DNA from: Glandiceps talaboti | Lineage: Eukaryota; Hemichordata; Enteropneusta; Spengelidae | Length of the DNA stretch: 64,000 nucleotides | Direction of reading: 5' to 3' | Assembly (NCBI RefSeq): GCF_964340395.1 | Contig: NC_135560.1 | Coordinates: 9,135,098 to 9,199,097 of the forward strand | Part shown: positions 22,896 through 32,215 of the stretch, piece after piece | How positions within the stretch are numbered: the first letter of the stretch is position 1 | How the letters are laid out: every line of letters begins with the position of its first letter | Notes under the pieces: model-generated | Seen by the model: the letters and a program-made list of their open reading frames with translations, nothing else | What the model was told of the DNA's origin: nothing | Database searches by the model: none | Program-made: the position numbers and the translations under genes

Positions 22896-25800
22896 GTGAG
22901 TTGTCGAAAAGTGGAAAACGTAAAGTTGATCCAAAAAAATATGGAAGAGTTTTATAACTGATTAAAAAGGGTACAAGCTGAGTTTGTACATTTTTGGGCG
23001 TTATATTTTATGCATATTTAAAAGATACCCACAGTATTCTACTTACTAAGGTGCACTAACCATTACTTGCAATTGACTGATTTCAAACCTGATATCAAGG
23101 TAAAGTTATGAACGATACAATGAAGTAATTTATTATGTACGGAAATGTCAAGGAAACCCCTACTGTGCAATCAGCTGTTCTAACAATGTTATGTCAGAAG
23201 AAAATTGCAAAGTCATGCATTGAAATTAATTAACATCATACAAGAATAGTTTACTCAAGGTTTTGTGCAAGTATTTTCACCTGAGTAAAAAACTCGGCTA
23301 TTATTTCTCTCTTACAGCCTACTGACATCGGAAGATTATCAGGATTAGTTGAATTGTAAGTTATAGTATAGGCCATATCCCCTAAGACTAATACTTAACA
23401 CTAGAGTGGCCATATGGATGACATATTGGTATTTATTTTGGATTTTTTACTCATAAAATAACTTTACTGTATTTTCCTACTTGAAACAACATTGTGAAAC
23501 AACATATACCAAGTCTTGTTTGTAACTCAATAAATGGCAAAAAATATTTTAAAATGTGTAAAATGTTTATTATTGTACATACAATAACCGTGACACTTTT
23601 CAGACACTTTCTAGCTTTTTGCAATTTATTGAGTTTGGTTTCTACCGGGTAGTAAGTCTATGTAATTACATCCTAAAAAAGGGTGTCTGGGATTTCTAGT
23701 AAACAGTTGTTTATTTTTCAGTGGGGAAAATCAGCTGTTTGGGCATTGATGATAAAAATCATTAAAACTGAATGAATTGATGAATTATTGGTTCTGTATT
23801 TTAGAACTGGGTCATGTTTTTACCAAAGAAACAGAAAAATGTAATCTGTTCATCACTTGAGAGAATATGTTGTAATTAGATGAATTTTTCAAAATATATA
23901 TATTTTTTTAAATCCTTCATTCTCTTGCAGGTATCTCCACTCAAATTCAATAGTTGATCTACCAAACGGTAAGAAAACTTTAGCAAATTATAAATACAGA
24001 TTATTATTCCATAAGCAAGCCTTGTTGTACATGTTCGAACAGAAAATATGGAATTTAAACCCTGGTCTCTCTACATCATGACAACGTGTGTCATTGTCTT
24101 TGGTTCTGTGCTGTTTATTGTCATCCTATCTGACTATAGTTTCAGTTACCCATACTCTTACTCCTGGGGGCTCTACTACAAGACTACCCAGAAGAGAGTC
24201 TGGGGGAAACGTAATCCCAAGTCGGCCGCGCTGGAAGTCAAGCAGTACATTTCTTGCAAGTCATGAAAAATTGGTTTACGAGGCCCATACTTTGTAATCA
24301 AGATGTACCAATCACTTGAGACATGCAAACCTGTTGCGAAGGAACCTGGATCATTCAACATGCAATGTTGGACATGATGTATTCCCCAAAATGCTCTGCT
24401 TTGGGAAGAGAAATCCAATGTGGGCGAATTGGGATTACATTTCCCCAGACTCTCCTCTGGGTGGTCTCATAGTAGCGCCCTCAGTGGTGAGAGTCTGGGT
24501 AACTGAGACTAATCTGATTAAAATTAAATTTGATGAACAAAAGGCTTTGGTTTTCCTAGGAAACGACATGATTATCCAGATTCGATGAGTAGGCTGTATC
24601 ACTCAACCATGTCTCACTCACAAGACAAGTGCAAATTTCGGGGGACTCCTGGAGTAATTTATTGAAAAGTCAGGGACAATTATTCACATGGAGCCTGCAG
24701 GTGCAGTCCACAGCAACATGATATAGTGTAACATAGCCCTGTCACGTTGTCCCAAACCTGAATGGATCTCTGTAGCATTATGTGCACAAAAATTAAAAAT
24801 TAAAAAATAAACAATGCTGTATCTTTGATCTAATGATACAAAATACAAAGCACAAAACCAATCTTCATCAGATATTAATAAGATTACATCAACATTGATT
24901 AATTTTACGATATGGCCAAAAAAAAAATATCTGGTTCTGGTCAGGGTAAATTTTCTAAAGTGGTGCGACGACGCAAATTTTTTTTTTTCCGAATTTTTTT
25001 TTTTTTTTCAAATTAGTAAATACACACTTTTTTGACACTTTACATACTCTGTTCTATCATATTTATCTCTTGAAAAACTTCCTTTTTCTTCGAAGCAGTT
25101 TAGGCTTTGTATTTAAGCAGTCTTGGCATGTAGGGTAGATTTCAGCTGCTTGTTCTCCTGATATCAGGAATAAATAAGGAACGGGAAAGCAAAAATTATC
25201 GGAAAAAAAAGGATCGACGTGAGGGTATTCAGGGCATGCGCTCGCTGACCAGAACCAGATATATATATTTTTTTGGCCTATTCTGACCATATTTTGATTT
25301 ATTTGCCTCTTTGTAGAAATATCCAATTTAGGAAAGTTGGAATCTTTGGATGTTTGCTGCAATAAGCTACAGAGCATTCCACCAACAATTGGAGATTTAC
25401 ATACTTTGAAGAAACTTCATCTTTCAAATAATGAGCTAACTAAACTTCCACCAGGTAGGTAAAATAACTATCAAACTGTTAGGATGTTTTTCTCTACTTA
25501 AAATATATTCATCATTTCATTCAATGACATCAGAAAGAAAAAAACACAATGTATTTTTTGCCCATGGATTCACCAAAGGTATGTTAACTTATTATAATCA
25601 GTGCAGCTGTTTAAATAGAAATTAATGTATACTTTATTGATCCCGTGAGGGGAAATTTTGAAACGATTGGGAAATTGTCAATTGTGAACAAGTCCACAGG
25701 TGTGGACAAAAGCTTCAGTTTTGCTTTTACAAATCATTATTGATTGTGTGTAGTGTTTCAAAAGTTCAGATGAGTTTGCATCAATATATTATGAAACTGA

Positions 25801-28800
25801 TGTGATCAGAATGTCATTTTATCAGTAGTGGATAGTTAAAACTAGCTTTATACAGGTTGCAGAAAATCTTCTCCTTATCACGTCCACTATCAAATGGATA
25901 TACAATGCTTAACAACCAACTAAAGTGTTTTCCCTTCTTATCACAATCATTTATAGCATCCATATCCAGTGTAAAATAATAATGGTTTAATTATAAGACT
26001 GACATGTGGCCCTTCCAACTGTACTCAATTTATAAACAGTGTTGTCAACTAACACACTACCCCCATCTACACGGCACTAAAAATCCTACCTGAGGTAGGA
26101 TTCAGGATAGCTTGAAGCCCGTGTAGACGCAAACGCGCCCTGAAATTGTCCTGAAACTGTCCTGACTTAGGACACCCTTGAGAGGTTTCCTGAAACCCTC
26201 CTGACTTTGTCCTATGTACTGTCAGGACGGAAGGCGCGACATCTCCGCTGTAACCTTCCTACGTGTAGACACAAATCTATCTTGGGACTTGGGACTGCCT
26301 CAGGTAGGACGACCTATGTGTAGATGGGGCTAGTGTAGTGAGAGTGGCCCAAACTTTGTAACTTTGAGTGAGATGTCCATATCTTAGGACATCTATGTTT
26401 AGTATCTTGTGGTTTTATGACCAATTTGTACTTTACACTGATAACACTGTTTACATAATTGATTACATTTATTTAGAGACACCTCACTAGGCTGATAATT
26501 AAAGCAAATAGAACAGTATACATTTACACTTGATATGGATGCTATACTGAAATGATTATGACAAGCAGTGAAAATGCTTTATGCTTTAGTTGGGTATAAA
26601 GTGTTGTCTCTTGCACAGACATTTGATCACAGTACACAGTAGGATTCATAATGAAACTAAAAGTTCATAAAGACATCTCTTAAACTGTGCAGACTTGAAT
26701 AGTGTGTTCAGTTGAATGTGTATATTTGTATATGTTGCATTTTGCTGTGTGCTATTATGGCTATGTGTAGCTGTACAAAGTGGCTTTATGATAATAAGGA
26801 GAGGTTGTTTCGCTAGTTTTAGATAGAATTACCAGACTTTGGGTGATTTTGGGACGTTTCAACATTTATGAATGACCATAAGGAGCAGTGTGCCCTCTAA
26901 TGATAGCCAAATTTTGTAGTTGTGAGTCAAAATGAGAAAAACTTGCATTTCTTGTGAGTCACAACATAGTAAGTGATAGGGCAACATCAAATTTTGGTGC
27001 GTCACTCGAAATTGTGTGCGTCAGTGGCGCGTCAAATTGGCTGAGAGGGCACACTGATAAGAGGAGACTTCTCAATACCTTCAATGCCAGTTTTAATGAT
27101 CAACAACTGATAAAACGATGTCCAGCCATTTCTATTCAATAGCTTTAAGCAATTCCACATGGATTCAGTATACTTCTATTTCCTGAGGGCAATGCCTGAG
27201 GGATTAGCAAACTGTGTTGGGGTAACGCACAGTCCCTTGAGGAAACATACATATGATGTCGCTGTGGCAACCAGTCAACATGTATATACTGTCCCATGTA
27301 TTACCTTATAAGTTATATGTGATTATTCTCATGTATAAAATGTAGTCTGTCGCTCAAAAAAATATCAGTTTGAAGAAAATAAAATTCAACAGATTTAATA
27401 CATTTTTGAATTTTGTAATAGTATTTTACGTCATGTCAAAGTAAAATAAGATAAAAGAATAAAGTATGTTTATACTTACACTGCGTTTTGAGCGGAGTGG
27501 CAGTCATGATGTCAACCACCACATTAAATGATTGTTATTTTTTCATATGCCTAGGTAGTAAAATTTTATATCAGCTGACGAGAATATTTGATTTGTTTCA
27601 TTTCAGAAATTGGTAACTTGAAGGAATTGATTAACTTGGAAGCTGTTAATAATAGAATAACAAGTATCCCATCTGAAATATGTCATTGCCATTCACTGAA
27701 ATCACTCACACTAGACAGAAATCAACTCAGAGAGTTACCAAGACAACTAGTCAACATGACGTATCTGGAGGAGATTTCAGCCGTTGGCAACAAATTGACA
27801 CATGTGCCTTCAGGTGAGACTATCTTTGTATTCTTGATCTCAGGAGATACCATGAAAAGGAATACTTGCGTTTTAGAAAGGAGAAACATTGGAAATTAAT
27901 TCCCATATTAAACATGTCAACATTTATATTTTTTTGTATCTGTGGACATACATTGAGTCAGGTGAACAGAGCTAGTTGTGTCTCGAGTTGTATTTTTAAA
28001 GACTGAAAAAATGATAATTTTATTTTTTTTGTGATTCAGACCTTGGTATGATGCCATCTTTGAAATCAGTGTATCTTGATAGTAACCCACTATTGTATTG
28101 TGTGCCATTTAGTCTCTGGAATAAAGGTATTGGTGCAAACAGGTGAGTTAGAAATACATGTATTCTACTTATGCATACTCACTAACTGATTACATTCAGT
28201 ATGCCCCATATATCATATTTGTGTATAGGGCCATTGTTAGACTGTAAGATGCATCGTGTTGCTCTGCCCTCACTGGCCTGCTGTGTGAATGGGATTGACC
28301 CCGAGGGCGCCCTTCACTGTCTACCTAACAGACTATAGACATAATTGTGAGTTTCTGTGGTGAAAGGCCAAAAAAAAGCATGGTAGGGTTGAAACCAAGA
28401 AATGTTGATACTCAGTTGTTGTTTTTAGGTTTTGTGAACCCTAGTACTGAGGAGAGAAGTCTAGTAAAACTTATCAAAATTTTTATACCTGGTACCATAT
28501 ATTTGGTGTGGAATCCTGATAACAAAGAGGGGGTTTGGTAAGCCTTGTGTAAATTTCCATACCATGTACCATAATTTCAATGTGGAATTCTGATAACAGG
28601 TAAAAATCTGGTGAAACTTACCCAGCTTTAAATTACACACCATGAACAATACATCATTTTGGTTGGGACCACAACTCCCATTTTCATTGCCATTGCATCT
28701 TCAATGAAAAGAATTGCAAAGAAATACGAGTTACTTTTTATAAACCATTCAAAATTTTATGAAATGTATGTGTCATGATGACTATTCAAAACTTTAATAG

Positions 28801-30688
28801 TATTGCAGAGATTCTGGTATTTGGGGTTGTCAGTTACTAAGTGGTTTAAGCCACTTCCCTCTCTGTGTCAGGCTTTGAGCCCTACTCTGGGTTTGAAATT
28901 TGCCACACTGTAAGTAATAAGATTGTCATTCAGTTTGACTTTATTGAACAACACAGGTTTTCCCTGGGCACTCCAGTTTCCTCCTGTATTAACACTGAAT
29001 CCATGAGGGGCAGCCCTCACAAGACTTCTATGAGAGAAGCACTGAATTACTTAAAGAACTATACAGTATAAATACTGATTATATATATTAATAATTGGTT
29101 GTTGTATCATGACCAAGGGTTCTTATTTAATACTTACAAGTAATTTCTCGCCTGTTCATGTCGACAGGCTTTGTCAAATTGTCCATTTACTTGCTTCACC
29201 ACTAGCTGGCATAGTGGCTATGATATGATCATAGAGATGATGTAGTTGATATGCCATCTTGACCCTGTTCATGGTATTGCCCTTTTGACCCTGTTCATGG
29301 TATTGCCCACTTGTCCTCTGCTGTGGAGAGATTCTCTAATTTGCCTTGATAACCTGTCCCATTCTCGCCACCTAGTGGTAAAGCCAGAAAATGAACAGTT
29401 TGACAAAACCATGATACAAGAACTAATTATTTCAATAACTTACCGACCTTTAAAGTAATGTATTTAAAATCATTATGAATAGAAATTACCTGTGAAAAGT
29501 AAAAGTACATGAAACTGATCTAGACCTTGAAATAAATCTGAGATATTTTTGACACAGTTGCCACAGTGCTGATGTTCAACAGATAGCAGAAGATTCAAGG
29601 TTACTTATTGAAATGGATGGATACATCACACCAGTGCCACCTGAGATTAAACAGGTGTACACTCTACAAGATGCAAATCAAGCAGATGTACCCAGTCTTC
29701 TTGACTGTTGTCTGAAAGTTGTTTATAGATACAAAAATTTAAAAGATAGCCAAAAAGGTAAGGCAGAAAGCAAAATGACCTTTGACCCAGAAGTCACAGG
29801 TGATGAAAAAATACCAGAACCCAACAGATCTTAGAGTCACATGAAAGGGGAATTAATTTGAATATTTCATGAATAAATACCAAAAGAGTGGAATGGTCGA
29901 CTGATGAACAGTGTGAAAGTATTTTTCACCTTCAATAATCAAGAGCTCATGACTACAATATCTTTTGCCATGAACACTTTTCTTTGATGGTTTTATACAT
30001 TAGCACATCCCCAGCAGTTGCAAACAGTCATTATCCAGCAACCAATCATAGAGTTCCTTTCATACTATCTATGTTGACTGTTTTTCCAACATGGCTGCCT
30101 ATGACATAAACATTAGCTTGAGAGTAACTGAAAGGTGCTGTGACAAAAAGACGTTGACCTAGCTTCAGAAACAAAGTGAGGCAAATGCCATTTAGGTAAT
30201 TTTTGAGTGTCACAGAATCAGTAAGTGTATAGAGATTGTTATCTTTACATGTAAAACTAGTAAACACAACATGGCACCCAAGTGGACATTGTGTCGTTGA
30301 TGGCAGCCAATCAGGTTAACCATTTGAGGGCATGCTATCATATACAACTGTCAAAGTTTCCATATTTTCACAAAGTTTCTTAGAATCTCTGTTTTTATGT
30401 GTATAAATCTGTCTAAATCTGTGTTTTGATTTTGTTGCAGGAAAGCTGTATATTGAGCAAACAGACTTACCTCGATACTTATCAGATCTTCTACACACAC
30501 CTACAGCACACTGTCTGGCACCTAATGCCTGTGAGAAACCCATCTTTACGGTTGCATATGCAAGGATCTTCAAATTAGGCTGGGCTCAACCATGGCAGGA
30601 TAAAGAACCTAATTCTATACCTTTCCTTGGTTTGTGTTGTTCAAAACAATGTCTTAAACTCTTTACTAGGTTCCCAGTCCCAGTTTGA
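22710..30688 (+). CDS. LRRC28: LRRC28-type leucine-rich-repeat protein (8 coding exons, 385 aa)
   Basis: Coding segments: 22710-22895, 23318-23355, 23931-23968, 25317-25454, 27607-27813, 28040-28142, 29558-29757, 30441-30688. They total 1158 nt with every junction in phase, giving 385 aa plus TGA; the human protein is 367 aa. The N-terminal two thirds are LRRs of the L..L.L..N.L..LP type (residues about 28-220), such as LYLHSNSIVDLPN and LKKLHLSNNELTKLPP. The C-terminal part is not LRR and carries CEKPIFTVAYARIFKL and LCCSKQCLKLF, matching the LRRC28 tail CSEPMFTIVYP...YCCSTQCLQTF; this identifies the family rather than a generic LRR protein. The Cys pairs could bind metal (inference). Function is unsettled; no signal peptide or membrane segment. 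The gene diverges from EEF2 and converges on MEF2. Confidence 0.93.
23318..23355 (+). CDS. LRRC28: LRRC28 coding exon 2 (38-nt microexon)
   Basis: Encodes PTDIGRLSGLVE plus two bases of Leu75, between acceptor TCTTACAG and donor GTAAGT. Only 38 nt, yet it continues the LRR register exactly. Confidence 0.9.
23931..23968 (+). CDS. LRRC28: LRRC28 coding exon 3 (38-nt microexon)
   Basis: Completes Leu75 and encodes YLHSNSIVDLPN, closely matching vertebrate YLHSNNIVVVPE. Acceptor CTTGCAG, donor GTAAGA. Confidence 0.92.
24018..24125. repeat. 320-bp dispersed repeat family, partial copy
   Basis: AAAATATGGAATTTAAACC, CTACATCATGACAACGTGTG and TTGGTTCTGTGCTG align with 40780-40870 and with the reverse of 52600-52690. 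The hairpin core present in the other two copies is missing, and a foldback element begins just after. Confidence 0.6.
24137..24511. mobile_element. Foldback element family 2, copy 2 (LRRC28 intron 3)
   Basis: The left arm CAGTTACCCATACTCTTACT ... AGAGAGTCTGGGGGAAACG and the right arm ending GAGAGTCTGGGTAACTGAGA are inverted repeats of about 85 bp. Same family as 13006-13392. No transposase frame. Confidence 0.75.
24911..25280. mobile_element. Foldback element family 3 (LRRC28 intron 3)
   Basis: The ends TATGGCCAAAAAAAAAATAT + CTGGTTCTGGTCAG and their inverted partner CTGACCAGAACCAGATATAT...TTGGCCTA delimit about 370 bp. The interior has long T runs and a CGACGACGC / CGACGTGAGG pair. It ends 36 bp before an LRRC28 exon. 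Confidence 0.7.
25317..25454 (+). CDS. LRRC28: LRRC28 coding exon 4
   Basis: Completes Glu88 and encodes 89-133: two LRR units, with SLDVCCNKLQSIPPTIGDL and KLHLSNNELTKLPP. The donor is GTAGGT. Confidence 0.94.
26058..26332. mobile_element. Terminal-inverted-repeat element, about 270 bp (LRRC28 intron 4)
   Basis: Begins CCCCATCTACAC, shortly followed by CCTACCTGAGG, and ends CCTCAGGTAGGA then GTGTAGATGGGG. The interior is rich in CCTGA/TCAGG words, unlike the flanks. No clear target duplication. Superfamily not assigned. Confidence 0.6.
26886..27056. mobile_element. hAT-like MITE family, copy 3 (LRRC28 intron 4)
   Basis: CAGTGTGCCCTCTAATGATA to GAGAGGGCACACTG, the best-preserved ends of the family. 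Flanking octamers ATAAGGAG (26878-26885) and ATAAGAGG (27057-27064) match at six of eight positions. Confidence 0.8.
27607..27813 (+). CDS. LRRC28: LRRC28 coding exon 5
   Basis: Completes Glu134 and encodes 135-202: three LRR units including SLKSLTLDRNQLRELPRQL, which parallels vertebrate LQYLTVDRNRLWYVPRHL. The donor is GTGAGA. Confidence 0.95.
28040..28142 (+). CDS. LRRC28: LRRC28 coding exon 6
   Basis: Completes Asp203, encodes 204-236 and starts Ser237. SLKSVYLDSNPLLYCVPFS closes the LRR array; the family-typical WNKGIG follows. Confidence 0.93.
28247..28310. repeat. Short GGGCGCCCTCA dispersed repeat, copy 3 (inverted)
   Basis: GCCCTCACTGGCCTGCT ... GAGGGCGCCCT is the reverse complement of the block at 5310-5390. 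Confidence 0.5.
28823..29075 (+). mobile_element. tRNA-derived SINE, diverged copy 2 (LRRC28 intron 6)
   Basis: GGGGTTGTCAGTTACTAAG, GTTTGACTTTATTGAACAAC, CACTCCAGTTTCCTCCTG and TTAACACTGAATCCATGAGG follow the order of the 21613 copy. The pol III boxes are degenerate here. Confidence 0.55.
29258..29306. repeat. Two-copy 24-bp tandem repeat
   Basis: The unit TTGACCCTGTTCATGGTATT-GCCC occurs twice head to tail in LRRC28 intron 6. Confidence 0.8.
29558..29757 (+). CDS. LRRC28: LRRC28 coding exon 7
   Basis: Completes Ser237, encodes 238-303 and starts Gly304. This is the linker beyond the repeats: MDGYITPVPPEIKQVYTLQD and SLLDCCLKVVYRYKNLKD. The ILPAEVK-like and LYHTYHSLLKDL-like positions of the vertebrate protein fit this layout. 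Confidence 0.92.
30441..30688 (+). CDS. LRRC28: LRRC28 coding exon 8 (C-terminus and stop)
   Basis: Completes Gly304 and encodes 305-385. DLPRYLSDLLHTPTAHCL matches vertebrate SLPRSLLELLHCPLGHC, and the paired cysteine blocks C-x5-C and CC-x3-C follow. TGA at 30686-30688. Confidence 0.94.
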
Positions 30689-30719
30689 TTATCACAATGC
30701 ATGATTTTATGTAAGTTAA

Positions 30720-30749
30720 ACTGTGTGGTATTAGCTAATACCACACAGT
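30720..30749. repeat. Perfect 30-bp palindrome
   Basis: The half-site ACTGTGTGGTATTAG is followed without spacer by its exact reverse complement. Imperfect pairing continues outward through AAGTT / AACTT. It is in the LRRC28 3' UTR region. Confidence 0.9.
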
Positions 30750-30789
30750 ATAAACTTGGCAATTTCCAACACAAACAGTTTTTAGAAAG

Positions 30790-30948
30790 CTGTGTTGAAA
30801 GTTTTCGTCCTTTCACTAAGGACTTCATCAGCAGACTGAAGTAAATACTATGCACTAAAACAAAGGTGTTTATTACTTAGTTTGAGAATACACATCACTT
30901 ATTTGCTGATGAAGTCCTTGAGTAAAGGTCGAAAGCGTTAAACACAGT
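30790..30948. repeat. Inverted pair with hammerhead-like core motifs
   Basis: Arms 30790-30833 and 30904-30948 are imperfect reverse complements. Each, read 5'->3', has CTGATGA, A, GTCCTT, a short loop, AAGG(A/T)C and GAAA: on plus at 30906-30934, on minus at 30831-30803. This mimics the catalytic core and stem II of a hammerhead ribozyme, but an extra A follows CTGATGA and I cannot place stem III or the cleavage site. It may instead be a terminal structure of a transposable element. Confidence 0.5.
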
Positions 30949-31394
30949 TGTAAGTTATGGTTAAGTATACTTCAGTAAGTAGAATACTGTAGCAATGGGC
31001 AAATAATGTATAAAGTCAGCTTGTAAACCCTGTAAACAGTGAATTGCAATGTATCAAATGATAGGTCTGCAGTTTGTTTCATTTACAGAAGATACAAACT
31101 TTCTTGAGTAAAAGTAGTATGTACTCACATGATACAGTCTAACCTGTATAACCACATCTATGTGAGTCGCCCATTCTTCACCATTCTTTATAAAAGACTA
31201 GAAGACTTATCTCTTTGAAAGGGGCATTTTGAACATTTCCACAATTGTTTTTCTACCTCAGCACCTTATAGTATTTGTAATTTTACAGTATTGGATAATT
31301 TTACTAATATTTTATTTGACATGAGAGGAGTGCATTATACAGTATTATAGGGTTTCAAGCCAGTATATCTAAGAAATACGACTTTGGTAATCCA

Positions 31395-31720
31395 GCCTTT
31401 GGTTTACTGAGATAGACGCGAACTAAATCTGTCGTTCTTCAATGTGGTGGATTACACAAGTGGGTGATAGCAGTTCCTCTGCTGCGTGATCCTAATCACC
31501 CTGTAATCAAGATAGCGTAAATGTTGGAAGTCCCAAAACAGCGCTGCAAGTTCATGTAATTCTCAATAAACTAGTTTTCAGAGATGCCTCCTTACTGAGA
31601 CTATAATTAAACCCACATTCTTTCAGTATCTTATCACTGTTGTATCAACATGTTGCAACAACAGTTTTAGTTTGTGTCTATCACTTCCTTGTCTGTGGTC
31701 TATCTTAGAAAACCAAAGGC
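31395..31720. mobile_element. Terminal-inverted-repeat element, 326 bp
   Basis: The left end GCCTTTGGTTTACTGAGATA and the right end TATCTTAGAAAACCAAAGGC are inverted copies, with a second inner pair (GAACTAAATCTGTCGTT / AACAACAGTTTTAGTTTG). The core aligns with 1280-1450. It includes a GGTGATAGCAG...CTAATCACC hairpin. Confidence 0.65.
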
Positions 31721-32069
31721 TCAACTACCTGGTTAATAATAAACCACCCGAAGTGGATGTACACTCTAAGGTTTGACCAGTTGATGGCCATGACATATAT
31801 GTCACAGGATATGACATCACATTTACCACAATCACTGTCAAGACAAAGATTGTGGTAAATATGTTGTCACTTCCTGCAAGGTTTTCCCACAAACCCTTGC
31901 AGTAAATCCACAAAATGACAGAACATGTAAGATATTTCAAAGTTACGTAAGTTACCAAGGTGTCATTACATCACCTAAAATTATATGAAAGTTGATAGCA
32001 GTAATCAATACAAGTGTACCTGACTGGACATTTTTTACTTAAAATAGAGGTTAACATGATATCAAAATT

Positions 32070-32215
32070 AAGCCATTTTAGAATCCAATATGGCCGTAGA
32101 ATCCAATATGGCCGTAGAATCCAATATGGCTGCCGAATACTTGTTTATAACTCAATTTGAAAATAAGAGGTTGCTAATTTCCTTGAAAACAAGATGGTGA
32201 CCCCCAAATACCTGT
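32070..32215. repeat. GAATCCAATATGGCC dispersed repeat, copy 1
   Basis: CCATTTTAGAATCCAATATG, CCGAATACTTG and TTTCCTTGAAAACAAGATGG occur in this order here, and as reverse complement at 50570-50690. Confidence 0.65.
32081..32134. repeat. 18-bp tandem repeat, three units
   Basis: GAATCCAATATGGCCGTA three times, the last diverged at its end. The surrounding 32070-32215 segment recurs inverted at 50570-50690. Confidence 0.85.

Noticed and set aside
30586-30855. 89-codon minus-strand frame
   Set aside because: Antisense shadow of LRRC28 exon 8 plus the 3' palindrome.
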